DNA from: Marmoricola sp. OAE513
GTDB lineage: Bacteria > Actinomycetota > Actinomycetes > Propionibacteriales > Nocardioidaceae
Assembly (NCBI RefSeq): GCF_040546585.1
Contig: NZ_JBEPOC010000001.1
Coordinates: forward strand, 806,001-870,000
Direction: 5' to 3'
Length of the DNA: 64,000 nt
Shown here: piece after piece, positions 17,399 to 24,853 of the stretch
How the letters are laid out: every line of letters starts with the position of its first letter
How positions within the stretch are numbered: the stretch's first letter is position 1
The notes under the pieces: generated by a model
The model's input: the letters and a program-made list of their open reading frames with translations, nothing else
Databases searched by the model: none
Told to the model about the DNA's origin: nothing
Position numbers and translations under genes: made by a program

Positions 17399-17434
17399 GC
17401 TCGCGCGGGTTATCCACATTCTCGGTCTGGGGCG

Positions 17435-17462
17435 TTGCGGAGGACTTTCGGCGTTCTAAAAT
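17435..17462 (+). promoter_or_regulatory. Leaderless promoter of the HNH gene
   Basis: TTGCGG (17435-17440), 16 bp, TAAAAT (17457-17462), then 7 nt to ATG 17470. The LexA-type palindrome starts at the last base of the -10 and covers the transcription start. Confidence 0.65.
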
Positions 17463-17477
17463 CGAACACATGTTCGA
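17462..17477. promoter_or_regulatory. LexA (SOS) box
   Basis: TCGAAC-ACAT-GTTCGA matches the Gram-positive/mycobacterial SOS consensus (CGAAC-N4-GTTCG) perfectly, with flanking T and A also symmetric. It spans the expected +1 and the ATG of the HNH gene, so bound LexA would block transcription start. Confidence 0.85.
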
Positions 17478-18687
17478 ACGATTCGAGGCCGCCCAGCTCC
17501 CCACCCGGGAGTTCCTCGACGCTGTCGCGACGACTCCCCTGCCCCGGGACGCCACAGCGGTGATCGACGAGATCCGCGCCCTCGAGGAGATCAAGTGCGC
17601 AGCCGAGGCCCGTCAGGCGCGCCTCGCCCTCGTGCTCGACGAGCAGCGCGACTCCGGCGCTCACGCGGAGATCGCGCTGGCCCGTCGGATCTCCCCGCAC
17701 CGCGGTCGTCAGGTGCTGGCGCTGGCCCGGGTGCTCCACGAGCTCCCGCACACCCGGGCCGCTTTCGACACCGGCCTGATCAGCGAGTGGCGAGCGACCC
17801 TGATCGCCCGCGAGACCGCCTGCCTGACCCTGGAGGACCGGCAGGCCATCGACGAGCAGATCGCCGCCGACGGGGTCGCACTCTCCCGTCGCGGAGACCG
17901 GGAGATCACCAGCTTCGTCATCCGTGAGGCAGCCCGGCGCGACGCGGCCTCGGTCGCGCGCCGCCGACGGCGGGCGGAGTCCGGGCGCCGGGTCACGATC
18001 CGCCCCGCGCCCGACACCATGGTCTACCTGACCGCACTGCTCCCGGTGGCCCAGGGCGTGGCCGCGTTCGCCGCGCTCCGCCAGGCAGCAGCCACCGCGA
18101 TCGGGACCGGCGAGGCGACCAACCAGGGTCAGGCGATGGCCGACGAGCTCGTACGCCGCGCCACCGGCACCGTCACCGGGCAGCCGGTCGGTCTGCGGCT
18201 GACCATGCCGGCCGAGACCCTCCTCGGCGGCAGCGATGCGCCCGCCGACCTGGGGCTGCACGGTCCGATCCCCGCCGAGCTCGCGCGTCTGCTCGTGGCC
18301 GAGAGCCTCGAGGCAGGCAACAAGGTCTGGCTCAAGCGGCTCTTCCAGCAGCCCGGCAGCGGCGAGCTGATCGCCATGGACTCCCACGCCCGCCTGTTCC
18401 CACGCTCGCTGGCGGAGTTCCTCGAGCTTCGCGACCAGTGGTGCCGCAACGCCTACTGCGGCGCCAGGATCAAGCACTTCGACCACGTCGAGCCGCGCGC
18501 GAACGACGGACCCACCAGCGACCTCAACGGCCAGGGGCTCTGCGAGGACTGCAACCAGACCAAGGAGTCACCCGGCTGGCGGAGCGTTCCCGAGCGCGCC
18601 GGGCCAGGACGCCGTCACACCGTCACCACGATCACGCCGACCGGTCACAGCTATCGATCGGTGTCCCGCGCCGGTCAGCGCTTGTAG
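17470..18687 (+). CDS. DUF222 / HNH endonuclease-domain protein (13E12 repeat family), SOS-controlled
   Basis: A 405-residue protein: an N-terminal DUF222 helical domain (about residues 20-310) and a C-terminal HNH-type zinc domain with WCRNAYC, FDHVEPRANDGPTS and CEDCNQTKESPGW. The four cysteines bind zinc; the H-N pair and an Asn in place of the final His are usual in this family. M. tuberculosis 13E12 genes (for example Rv1702c) also carry SOS boxes, consistent with the LexA site over this start. These proteins are often multi-copy and considered mobile-element-like; DNA cleavage is inferred. The 3' end overlaps the convergent GH16 gene by 13 bp. Confidence 0.88.
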   Translation: MFERFEAAQLPTREFLDAVATTPLPRDATAVIDEIRALEEIKCAAEARQARLALVLDEQRDSGAHAEIALARRISPHRGRQVLALARVLHELPHTRAAFDTGLISEWRATLIARETACLTLEDRQAIDEQIAADGVALSRRGDREITSFVIREAARRDAASVARRRRRAESGRRVTIRPAPDTMVYLTALLPVAQGVAAFAALRQAAATAIGTGEATNQGQAMADELVRRATGTVTGQPVGLRLTMPAETLLGGSDAPADLGLHGPIPAELARLLVAESLEAGNKVWLKRLFQQPGSGELIAMDSHARLFPRSLAEFLELRDQWCRNAYCGARIKHFDHVEPRANDGPTSDLNGQGLCEDCNQTKESPGWRSVPERAGPGRRHTVTTITPTGHSYRSVSRAGQRL

Positions 18688-19538
18688 ACGCGGATCCAGT
18701 CGATCAGGAAGTCCTTGCGCGTCGTCCCAGCCGCGACGGGACCGGCGTAGCCGCCGCCGATCGCGAGGTTGAGCACGAAGTAGAACGGTTTGTCGAAGGA
18801 CCAGAGCATCCCCGTACGACGGACCTGTTTCTTGGTGATCTTGGCGTAGACCTTGCCGTCGTACGTCGCGGTGAAGGACTTCCTGGTCCAGGTCAGGCCG
18901 TAGACGTGCCATCCCTTGCTGAGCTTCTTCTTCGCGACGCCTTCCTTCGTGACGGAGCGGTGGTTGCCCTGCGCGTCGACCCCGTGCAGCGTCGTCTTGA
19001 GCATCTTCGGCTTCCGACCCAGCGCCTCGAGCACGTCGAACTCGCCCGACCGCGGCCACTTGACCTTCGGTTCGTCCGCGCCGATCGCCCAGAACGCCGG
19101 CCACACGCCGTTGCCGGCGGGCACCTTCGCCCGGATCAGGATCCGGCCGTACTTGCGGTGCATCTTGCCCAGCGTCACCAGCCGGGCGGACGTGTAGTCG
19201 TTCGTCGTTCCGTTCGCGCAGGTGTGCCCCGGCTGGCGCCGCGCCGAGATCACCAGGACGCCCTTGCCGTTGAGGTGGCTGTTGGTGCGGCTGTTGGTGT
19301 AGCACTGCACCTCGCCGTTGCCCCAGCCGTTGCCGCCGACCTGCGCGGTCCAGGTCCTCGACGAGGGAGCGCTCCCCGCCTTGCCGCTGAACTCGTCGCG
19401 CCAGATCGGCTTCGGCTTCTTGTCGGGAAGCGCGCTGGCTGCGTTCGACGCTCCGCCGAACGAGAAGAGGCCGGACACCAGGACGGCGAGCAGCGCGACG
19501 GCAAGCCCAGCAACCTGCGCGTGGCGACCACGAATCAT
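18675..19538 (-). CDS. Secreted GH16 family beta-glucanase
   Basis: A 287-residue protein with an N-terminal signal peptide (about residues 1-35) and a GH16 domain. The catalytic motif is SGEFDVLE, giving ExDxxE nucleophile and acid/base, and WPAFWAIGAD precedes it as in laminarinases and licheninases. The C-terminus ends FLIDWIRVYKR. ATG 19538 is preferred to ATG 19544 because the GAGGA Shine-Dalgarno is then 6 nt away. It lies 35 bp downstream of a paralogous GH16 and both are divergent from a GT2 synthase, so the enzymes probably trim or release a cell's own beta-glucan, or degrade external glucan. Substrate is inferred. Confidence 0.9.
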   Translation of the reverse strand: MIRGRHAQVAGLAVALLAVLVSGLFSFGGASNAASALPDKKPKPIWRDEFSGKAGSAPSSRTWTAQVGGNGWGNGEVQCYTNSRTNSHLNGKGVLVISARRQPGHTCANGTTNDYTSARLVTLGKMHRKYGRILIRAKVPAGNGVWPAFWAIGADEPKVKWPRSGEFDVLEALGRKPKMLKTTLHGVDAQGNHRSVTKEGVAKKKLSKGWHVYGLTWTRKSFTATYDGKVYAKITKKQVRRTGMLWSFDKPFYFVLNLAIGGGYAGPVAAGTTRKDFLIDWIRVYKR

Positions 19539-19573
19539 CAGCATTCCTCGCAATTCAGAGAACCACGAGTCTC

Positions 19574-20536
19574 TCAGACCCGGTAGATCCGCACCCAGTC
19601 GATGACGAACTCCTGCTTCTCGATGTCGGGGGCGACGGGACCGGGGTAGCCGCCACCCATCGCCAGGTTGAGGACCAGGTAGAAGTCGTGTCCGAACGGC
19701 CAGACTCCCCCGGCCTCCTCGACCTCGGCCCGCGTGAAGGTCGCGAACTCCTCGCCGTCGAAGGTGTAGACGAGCGCACCGCGGGTCCACCTGACGCCGT
19801 ACGTGTGCCAGTCCTCGTCGATGTCGACGGTCGCCCGGGTCTCCTTGCTCAGCGGGACGTGCTTGCCGTCCGCCGTCGCCGCGTGCGCTGCCGCGAGCAC
19901 CCGGCGCGGCAGTCGACCGACGTACTCCAGGACGTCGAACTCGCCGGAGGCCGGCCATTTCTTGCCCTCGTCGTCGGAGCCGAGCGCCCAGAACGCCGGC
20001 CAGACGCCGATCCCGCTCGGAACTTTGGCGCGGATCTCGACGCGGCCGTAGGTGAACTCGAACCGGTCCTGGGTGTCCAACCGCGCCGACGTGAACGGGT
20101 TGAGGTTGCCGTCGACGCACCGGTGACCGGCCCCGGGAGCGCGCAGGGCGGTGATGACCAGGTGGCCGTCCCCGTCCAGCTGGGCGTTGTCGTCGTCGGA
20201 GGTGTAGCACTGGGTTTCGTCGTTGCCCCAGCCGTCGCCACCCTCCGCGTGCCGCCAGCGTCCTGCGTCCGGCGACGCGCCGGCCGAGCCCGAGAAGTCG
20301 TCGGACCAGATGGGTCTGCGGTCACCGGCGACGGTGTCCCGGATGACCCGGTCGGGCACCACGACGAGGACCACCGTGACGGCCAGGACGACCACGGCCG
20401 CGAGGAATGTCAGGTACCGACCGATTCGCAGTCGAACGGGCGTTTTGCTCCTGGTGCTGATTGTCGGTTCCTTCCGGCTGAACGCCCGAGTGCCGATAAC
20501 CTCGGTGCGCGGGAGACCCACCACGCATCGGGACAA
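19574..20536 (-). CDS. Membrane-anchored or secreted GH16 family beta-glucanase
   Basis: About 45 percent similar in layout to the following GH16. There is a hydrophobic segment (YLTFLAAVVVLAVTVVLVVVP) then the GH16 domain with WPAFWALGSD and the catalytic SGEFDVLE. No cleavage site is evident, so it may be an anchored enzyme. The start is uncertain: the longest frame begins TTG 20536, only 17 bp from the divergent GT2, whereas a strong GGAAGGA Shine-Dalgarno lies later, 8 nt before an ATC codon and about 11 codons ahead of the hydrophobic segment. First gene of the GH16 pair. Confidence 0.87.
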   Translation of the reverse strand: MSRCVVGLPRTEVIGTRAFSRKEPTISTRSKTPVRLRIGRYLTFLAAVVVLAVTVVLVVVPDRVIRDTVAGDRRPIWSDDFSGSAGASPDAGRWRHAEGGDGWGNDETQCYTSDDDNAQLDGDGHLVITALRAPGAGHRCVDGNLNPFTSARLDTQDRFEFTYGRVEIRAKVPSGIGVWPAFWALGSDDEGKKWPASGEFDVLEYVGRLPRRVLAAAHAATADGKHVPLSKETRATVDIDEDWHTYGVRWTRGALVYTFDGEEFATFTRAEVEEAGGVWPFGHDFYLVLNLAMGGGYPGPVAPDIEKQEFVIDWVRIYRV

Positions 20537-20553
20537 GGGAGGGAGGGGACAGG

Positions 20554-22299
20554 ATGACGGCGCTGCAACGTAGCACCGAAATCGACGTCCTCGACCCGCT
20601 TCCGCAGGTCCCGTCGCTCCACACGGCTCCTGCTCGCAGCTCCGTCGACCGCTACCTGAGCTCCGGCGGCCGCTGGGTCCAGGTCGCGAGCCTGGTCGGC
20701 TACCTGCCCGCCGTGGTGTGCATCGGCATCTTCTCGTTGCGGTCCCCGTGGCTGTGGCCGTTCCTCGTGGTCGTGGTGATGAACCTGACCGGCCTCCTCC
20801 TCACCGCCTTCACCGCGCTGCGCCGCGGAACGATCACGGCTGAGACCCACGAGCTGCAGTGGAGCGAGTGGCTCGACGACCGCTACGTCGACGGGGCGTT
20901 CCCGAGCGTCGACGTCTTCCTCCCCTGCTGCGGCGAGCCGTTGGAGGTCCTGCGCAACACCTACCGCCACGTCAGCCGGCTGCAGTGGGGTCCCGGCCTG
21001 CGCGTCTGGGTGCTCGACGACAGCGGGTCGAGCAGGGTCGCCGAGGCGGCCGCCTCGTTCGGCTTCGAGTACCTGTCCCGCCCGAACCGGGGCGAGATGA
21101 AGAAGGCCGGCAACCTCAAGTACGCCTTCGAGCACAGCGACGCCGACCTGGTCGCGATCTTCGACGCCGACTTCTGTCCGCGCGAGGACTACCTGCTGCA
21201 GCTGGTGCCGTACTTCGACGACGCCGAGGTCGGCATCGTCCAGAGCCCGCAGTACTTCGCCACCACGGCGACGATGGGCTGGCTCGAGCGCGGGGCAGGA
21301 TCGACCCAGGAGATGTTCTACCGCTGGATCCAGACGTCCCGGGACGCGCTCGGAGCTGCCATCTGCGTCGGCACCTGTGCGATCTACCGGCGTACGGCGC
21401 TGGAGGCGGCTGGTGGTTTCGTGCAGATCGAGCACAGCGAGGACGTGCACACCGGTGTCGCCGTGGTCGATGCCGGAAGTCGGCTGCAGTACGTGCCGGC
21501 GGTGCTCTCCCAGGGACTGTGCCCCGACGACCTGGCCTCGTTCGTCAACCAGCAGTACCGCTGGTGCACCGGCTCGCTGTCGCTGCTGGCCAAGGGCTTG
21601 AAGCGGCACTACGACGTCCCGTACCGCCAGCGGCTCTGCTTCTGGTCGGGGTTCATGTACTACCTCTCGACCGCGGTCAACGCCGTGGTGCTCCCGATCC
21701 CGGGTCTGGTGATGCTGGCGTTCTACGCCGAGGACATCCAGCCGAAGCACCTGCTCCCTTTCCTGCCCGCGCTCTTCGTCCAGATGGTCGTGATGCCGCG
21801 CCTGATGACGACGCGCTGGCGCCCGGACGTCGTCCGAGTGCAGCTGGCGTACAGCTTCGCGCACCTGGTCGCACTGATCCACGCCGTACGACGTCGATCC
21901 GCAGCCTGGGTGCCGACCGGGGCCGGGTCAGCCGTCGGCCCTATCGCGACCCAGGTCGGCCGTCTCGCCGTCGTGGCCATCAGTACGTCGGTGATCGCGT
22001 CGTGGACCGCGTTCGCCCTCGACGTGCACCGCTACGGGTTCGAGCGGTACAGCGTCCTGGTCGTGTTCATGGCGCTCTACTCCTACTACGCGATCCCGCT
22101 GGTGGTCGGCTTCGTGCGCATGCTGACCGGCAGCGGACCGGGCAAGCGGAGCCGCGGCCGCGACCTCGACCGCGTCGAGGAGTCGGTGGCGGCCAGCAGG
22201 TTGCCGTGGTCGGACGTCGCCGCGCGCACGGTGCTGCTGGTCTCCCTGGGCCTGTACGCCGCCGGCGCCATCGACCTGGACGCGTTCCTGCTGCGCTAG
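20554..22299 (+). CDS. Cellulose-synthase-like glycosyltransferase (GT2)
   Basis: A 581-residue processive GT2. Two N-terminal helices (about 45-90) precede the catalytic domain with D155/D156 (VLDDSGSS), DAD (204-206), the catalytic base Asp297 in SEDVHTG and the QQYRW product-channel motif (333-337); four or five helices follow. These are the BcsA/CesA D-DxD-D-QxxRW signatures, but there is no PilZ domain, so c-di-GMP control is not indicated. UDP-glucose is the expected donor. Divergent GH16 glucanases point to a beta-glucan, possibly cellulose, beta-1,3 or mixed-linkage. ATG 20554 has a GGAGGGAGGGGA Shine-Dalgarno region. Confidence 0.9.
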   Translation: MTALQRSTEIDVLDPLPQVPSLHTAPARSSVDRYLSSGGRWVQVASLVGYLPAVVCIGIFSLRSPWLWPFLVVVVMNLTGLLLTAFTALRRGTITAETHELQWSEWLDDRYVDGAFPSVDVFLPCCGEPLEVLRNTYRHVSRLQWGPGLRVWVLDDSGSSRVAEAAASFGFEYLSRPNRGEMKKAGNLKYAFEHSDADLVAIFDADFCPREDYLLQLVPYFDDAEVGIVQSPQYFATTATMGWLERGAGSTQEMFYRWIQTSRDALGAAICVGTCAIYRRTALEAAGGFVQIEHSEDVHTGVAVVDAGSRLQYVPAVLSQGLCPDDLASFVNQQYRWCTGSLSLLAKGLKRHYDVPYRQRLCFWSGFMYYLSTAVNAVVLPIPGLVMLAFYAEDIQPKHLLPFLPALFVQMVVMPRLMTTRWRPDVVRVQLAYSFAHLVALIHAVRRRSAAWVPTGAGSAVGPIATQVGRLAVVAISTSVIASWTAFALDVHRYGFERYSVLVVFMALYSYYAIPLVVGFVRMLTGSGPGKRSRGRDLDRVEESVAASRLPWSDVAARTVLLVSLGLYAAGAIDLDAFLLR

Positions 22300-22862
22300 T
22301 CGGACTCGACCGCCCGCTGCACCAGCTCCGCGAGCGACCGGTACGCCGCAGCGTCGTCGATGCCGGCGGCGGCCTCGATCCGACCGGCCTGGATCGCGGT
22401 CATCACCTCGGCCACCGCGGCACCCACGAAGCGGGCGTTGACCGGCCGCAACCGTCCGTCGGCGACGCCGGCCGCGACGATGTCCTGCACCCGCTGGGCG
22501 GCGCGGCGGGTGTTGTCCTCGTAGAGCTCCCGGGCCGGCGGGTACGCGGCGAGGTCGGCGTGGAACCGCTCGGAGGCGGGCGCGAGCTCGTCGGAGACCC
22601 CGGCCAGGTAGACCTGGAGCCGCTGGCCCGTGTCGGGCTCGGCCTGCACCCGCGCCTCGATCCGCTCGGCCGCGCGTCGGAAGTACCGGCGTACGGCGGT
22701 GCGGATGATCTGCTCCTTGCTGGAGGCGACCAGGTAGAGCGTCGAGCGCGAGCACCGCAGCCGGGCGGCGAGCTCGCCCATGCCGAAGGCGAGGAAGCCC
22801 TCGGCCAGGTAGAGGTCGATCAGCGACTCGAGGACCTCGTCGCCACGCTCATCGGCTGCCAT
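22296..22862 (-). CDS. TetR-family regulator
   Basis: A 188-residue TetR protein with the helix-turn-helix at about residues 25-50 (GMGELAARLRCSRSTLYLVASSKEQI); note the LYLVASSK in place of the usual LYYHFxSK. It is divergent from an acyl-CoA dehydrogenase, with a 9-bp inverted repeat between them that is a likely operator, so it probably regulates that gene and itself, with an acyl-CoA as a possible ligand. The 3' end overlaps the GT2 gene by 4 bp tail to tail. Confidence 0.86.
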   Translation of the reverse strand: MAADERGDEVLESLIDLYLAEGFLAFGMGELAARLRCSRSTLYLVASSKEQIIRTAVRRYFRRAAERIEARVQAEPDTGQRLQVYLAGVSDELAPASERFHADLAAYPPARELYEDNTRRAAQRVQDIVAAGVADGRLRPVNARFVGAAVAEVMTAIQAGRIEAAAGIDDAAAYRSLAELVQRAVESD

Positions 22863-22869
22863 GACAGGT

Positions 22870-22875
22870 ACGGTA
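22870..22875 (-). promoter_or_regulatory. -10-like TACCGT before the TetR gene
   Basis: Minus-strand TACCGT ends 7 nt before the ATG at 22862. It is GC-rich and overlaps a GGTACC half-site, so this is a weaker call. Confidence 0.35.
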
Positions 22876-22883
22876 CCAGGGGG

Positions 22884-22909
22884 AGTACCAGAATAGATAC
22901 TCTGGTACT
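22884..22909. promoter_or_regulatory. TetR operator candidate
   Basis: AGTACCAGA (22884-22892), 8 nt, TCTGGTACT (22901-22909): a perfect 9-bp inverted repeat centred between the divergent TetR and acyl-CoA dehydrogenase genes. A further GTACCAG half-site is at 22874-22880. Confidence 0.75.
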
Positions 22910-22917
22910 GACTCTGT

Positions 22918-22923
22918 TACCGT
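22918..22923 (+). promoter_or_regulatory. -10-like TACCGT before the acyl-CoA dehydrogenase
   Basis: TACCGT ends 6 nt before ATG 22930, just beyond the palindrome. No clear -35. Confidence 0.4.
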
Positions 22924-22929
22924 GACTTC

Positions 22930-24096
22930 ATGCCTGCACGCCGCGTCCTACCCAGCGCCGAAGCCGTCGACCTGCTCACCCTGGTCCGCGACCTGGGCTC
23001 GCGCGAGCTGCTGCCTCTGGCCGCAGCCGCCGAGCGCTCCGAGGAGTTCCCGCGGGAGGTGTTCAGACTCCTCGGACGCACCGGCATCCTGGGCCTCCCC
23101 TACCCCGAGGAGTACGGCGGCGGCGGCCAGCCCTACGAGGTCTACCTGCAGGTGCTGGAGGAGATCGGTGCGGTGTGGTCCAGCGTCGGCGTGGGTGTCA
23201 GCGTGCACGCGCTGTCCTGCTTCGGGCTCGCCACGGCCGGGACCGAGGAGCAGAAGCAGGCCTGGCTGCCCGACATGCTCGGCGGCGAGCTGCTCGGCGC
23301 GTACTGCCTGTCCGAGGCGCACGCGGGCTCCGACCCGGCGGCGATGCGGACCCGGGCGCGCCGCGAGGGGGACGAGTACGTGCTCACCGGAGCGAAGGCG
23401 TGGACCACCCACGGCGGTCAGGCGGACTTCTACAAGGTGATGGCGCGGACGAGCGACGACCGGAACGGGATCTCGTGCTTCCTCGTGCCCGCCGACTCCC
23501 CCGGGCTGACCGCAGACGCTCCCGAGCAGAAGATGGGACTGACCGGCTCGACGACCGCGACGATGCTGCTCGACGACGTGCGGGTCCCCGTCGAGCGCCG
23601 GCTCGGTGCCGAGGGTGACGGGTTGAAGATCGCGCTGGCCGGGCTCGACTCCGGCCGGCTCGGCATCGCCGCCGTCGCGACCGGGCTCGCCCAGGGAGCG
23701 CTGGACCACGCGCTCGCCTACGCCCGCGAGCGGGAGAGCTTCGGCAAGCGGATCCTGGACCACCAGGGACTGTCGTTCGTCCTCGCCGACATGGAGGCGG
23801 CCGTGCAGACCGCCCGGGCCGCGACGCTGCACGCCGCCCGGCTCAAGGACGCGGGGCTCCCGTTCAGCCGGGAGGCGTCGATCGCCAAGCTGGTCGCGAC
23901 CGACAACGCCATGAAGGTGACCACCGACGCCGTCCAGGTGCTCGGCGGCTACGGCTACACCCGCGACTTCCCGGTCGAGCGGTTCATGCGCGAAGCCAAG
24001 GTCATGCAGATCTTCGAGGGCACCAACCAGATCCAGCGGATGGTGATCGGGCGCTCCCTCGACAAGGACGCCGGCGGATCGATCACGCTCGCCTGA
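22930..24096 (+). CDS. Acyl-CoA dehydrogenase
   Basis: A 388-residue FAD enzyme of standard length. Motifs: GAYCLSEAHAGSDPAAM (flavin and substrate loop), TGAKAWTTHGG, the C-terminal helical region ending YGYTRDFPVERFMREAKVM and QIFEGTNQIQRMVIGR, where the Glu of FEGTNQ is the usual catalytic base. It oxidises an acyl-CoA to the 2-enoyl-CoA with electron-transfer flavoprotein as acceptor. The chain length is not predictable. It is alone downstream of a TetR operator; its end overlaps the convergent hydrolase gene by 14 bp. Confidence 0.93.
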   Translation: MPARRVLPSAEAVDLLTLVRDLGSRELLPLAAAAERSEEFPREVFRLLGRTGILGLPYPEEYGGGGQPYEVYLQVLEEIGAVWSSVGVGVSVHALSCFGLATAGTEEQKQAWLPDMLGGELLGAYCLSEAHAGSDPAAMRTRARREGDEYVLTGAKAWTTHGGQADFYKVMARTSDDRNGISCFLVPADSPGLTADAPEQKMGLTGSTTATMLLDDVRVPVERRLGAEGDGLKIALAGLDSGRLGIAAVATGLAQGALDHALAYARERESFGKRILDHQGLSFVLADMEAAVQTARAATLHAARLKDAGLPFSREASIAKLVATDNAMKVTTDAVQVLGGYGYTRDFPVERFMREAKVMQIFEGTNQIQRMVIGRSLDKDAGGSITLA

Positions 24097-24853
24097 GGTC
24101 GCTCACCCAGGCGTCGATCGTGTCCGCGACCCGCTCCCAGCCGACCTCGAGCATGAGGTCGTGGGCCATCTCGTCGAAGAGCACCGGGGCGGTCCCGTAC
24201 GCAGCCGCCGTCGCGCGGACGTCCCCGGGCGGGAAGATCCGGTCGAGCTCACCGCCCAGCACCAGCATCGGGACCTTGCCGCGGATCCTCCTCCGTCGCG
24301 GGAGCTTCAGCACGAGCATGTCGAGGAACGCGCGGTAGGACTCGTTGCCGAGCGCGGCGGCGTAGGTCCGCACGGAGTCCTCGTCGATCGCGTCGGAGAA
24401 GAACATCTTGCGGGTGCGCTCCGGGCCCGCGACGATCGGGTACAGGTCGAAGGTGGTCAGCGCGCGAGCCAGGCGGGCCGGGTGCTTGCGGGCAAGGCCC
24501 AGCACCACGCCGATGACCCCGCGTGGCGGCACGGACGCGACCAGGACCGCGCCAGCGGCGTCGAACTTCTCCAGGTACTTCTGCAGCACGAACCCACCCA
24601 TCGAGTGCGCCACCAGCACCGGAGGTCGGTCGAGCTTCTCGACGGCGTGCCGCACGTCGGCGACGTAGTCCGCGACCGAGTGCCAGCCCAGCCGCTGCGA
24701 CCCGCGGGCCCGCCCGTGCTCGCGGAGGTCGACGGTGTGCACGTCGTACCCGAGCGCCTCGAAGTACGGCACGAAGTTCTCGTGCCAGCACCACGAGCCG
24801 TGCCAGGCACCGTGGACGAGGAGCAGGGGCGGCGTGGCCGCGTCAGCGGACAC
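24083..24853 (-). CDS. Alpha/beta hydrolase
   Basis: A 256-residue alpha/beta-hydrolase fold protein. The oxyanion segment is HGAWHGSWCW, the nucleophile elbow AHSMGG, the acid GGELDRIFPP and the histidine EMAHDLMLE. GTG 24853 (VSADAATPP) is preferred because the frame upstream of it is coded by the preceding dehydrogenase; overlap is 11 bp. The substrate is unknown; esterase or lipase activity is possible. It is the second gene after the lactate-type oxidase. Confidence 0.85.
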   Translation of the reverse strand: MSADAATPPLLLVHGAWHGSWCWHENFVPYFEALGYDVHTVDLREHGRARGSQRLGWHSVADYVADVRHAVEKLDRPPVLVAHSMGGFVLQKYLEKFDAAGAVLVASVPPRGVIGVVLGLARKHPARLARALTTFDLYPIVAGPERTRKMFFSDAIDEDSVRTYAAALGNESYRAFLDMLVLKLPRRRRIRGKVPMLVLGGELDRIFPPGDVRATAAAYGTAPVLFDEMAHDLMLEVGWERVADTIDAWVSDLRRA

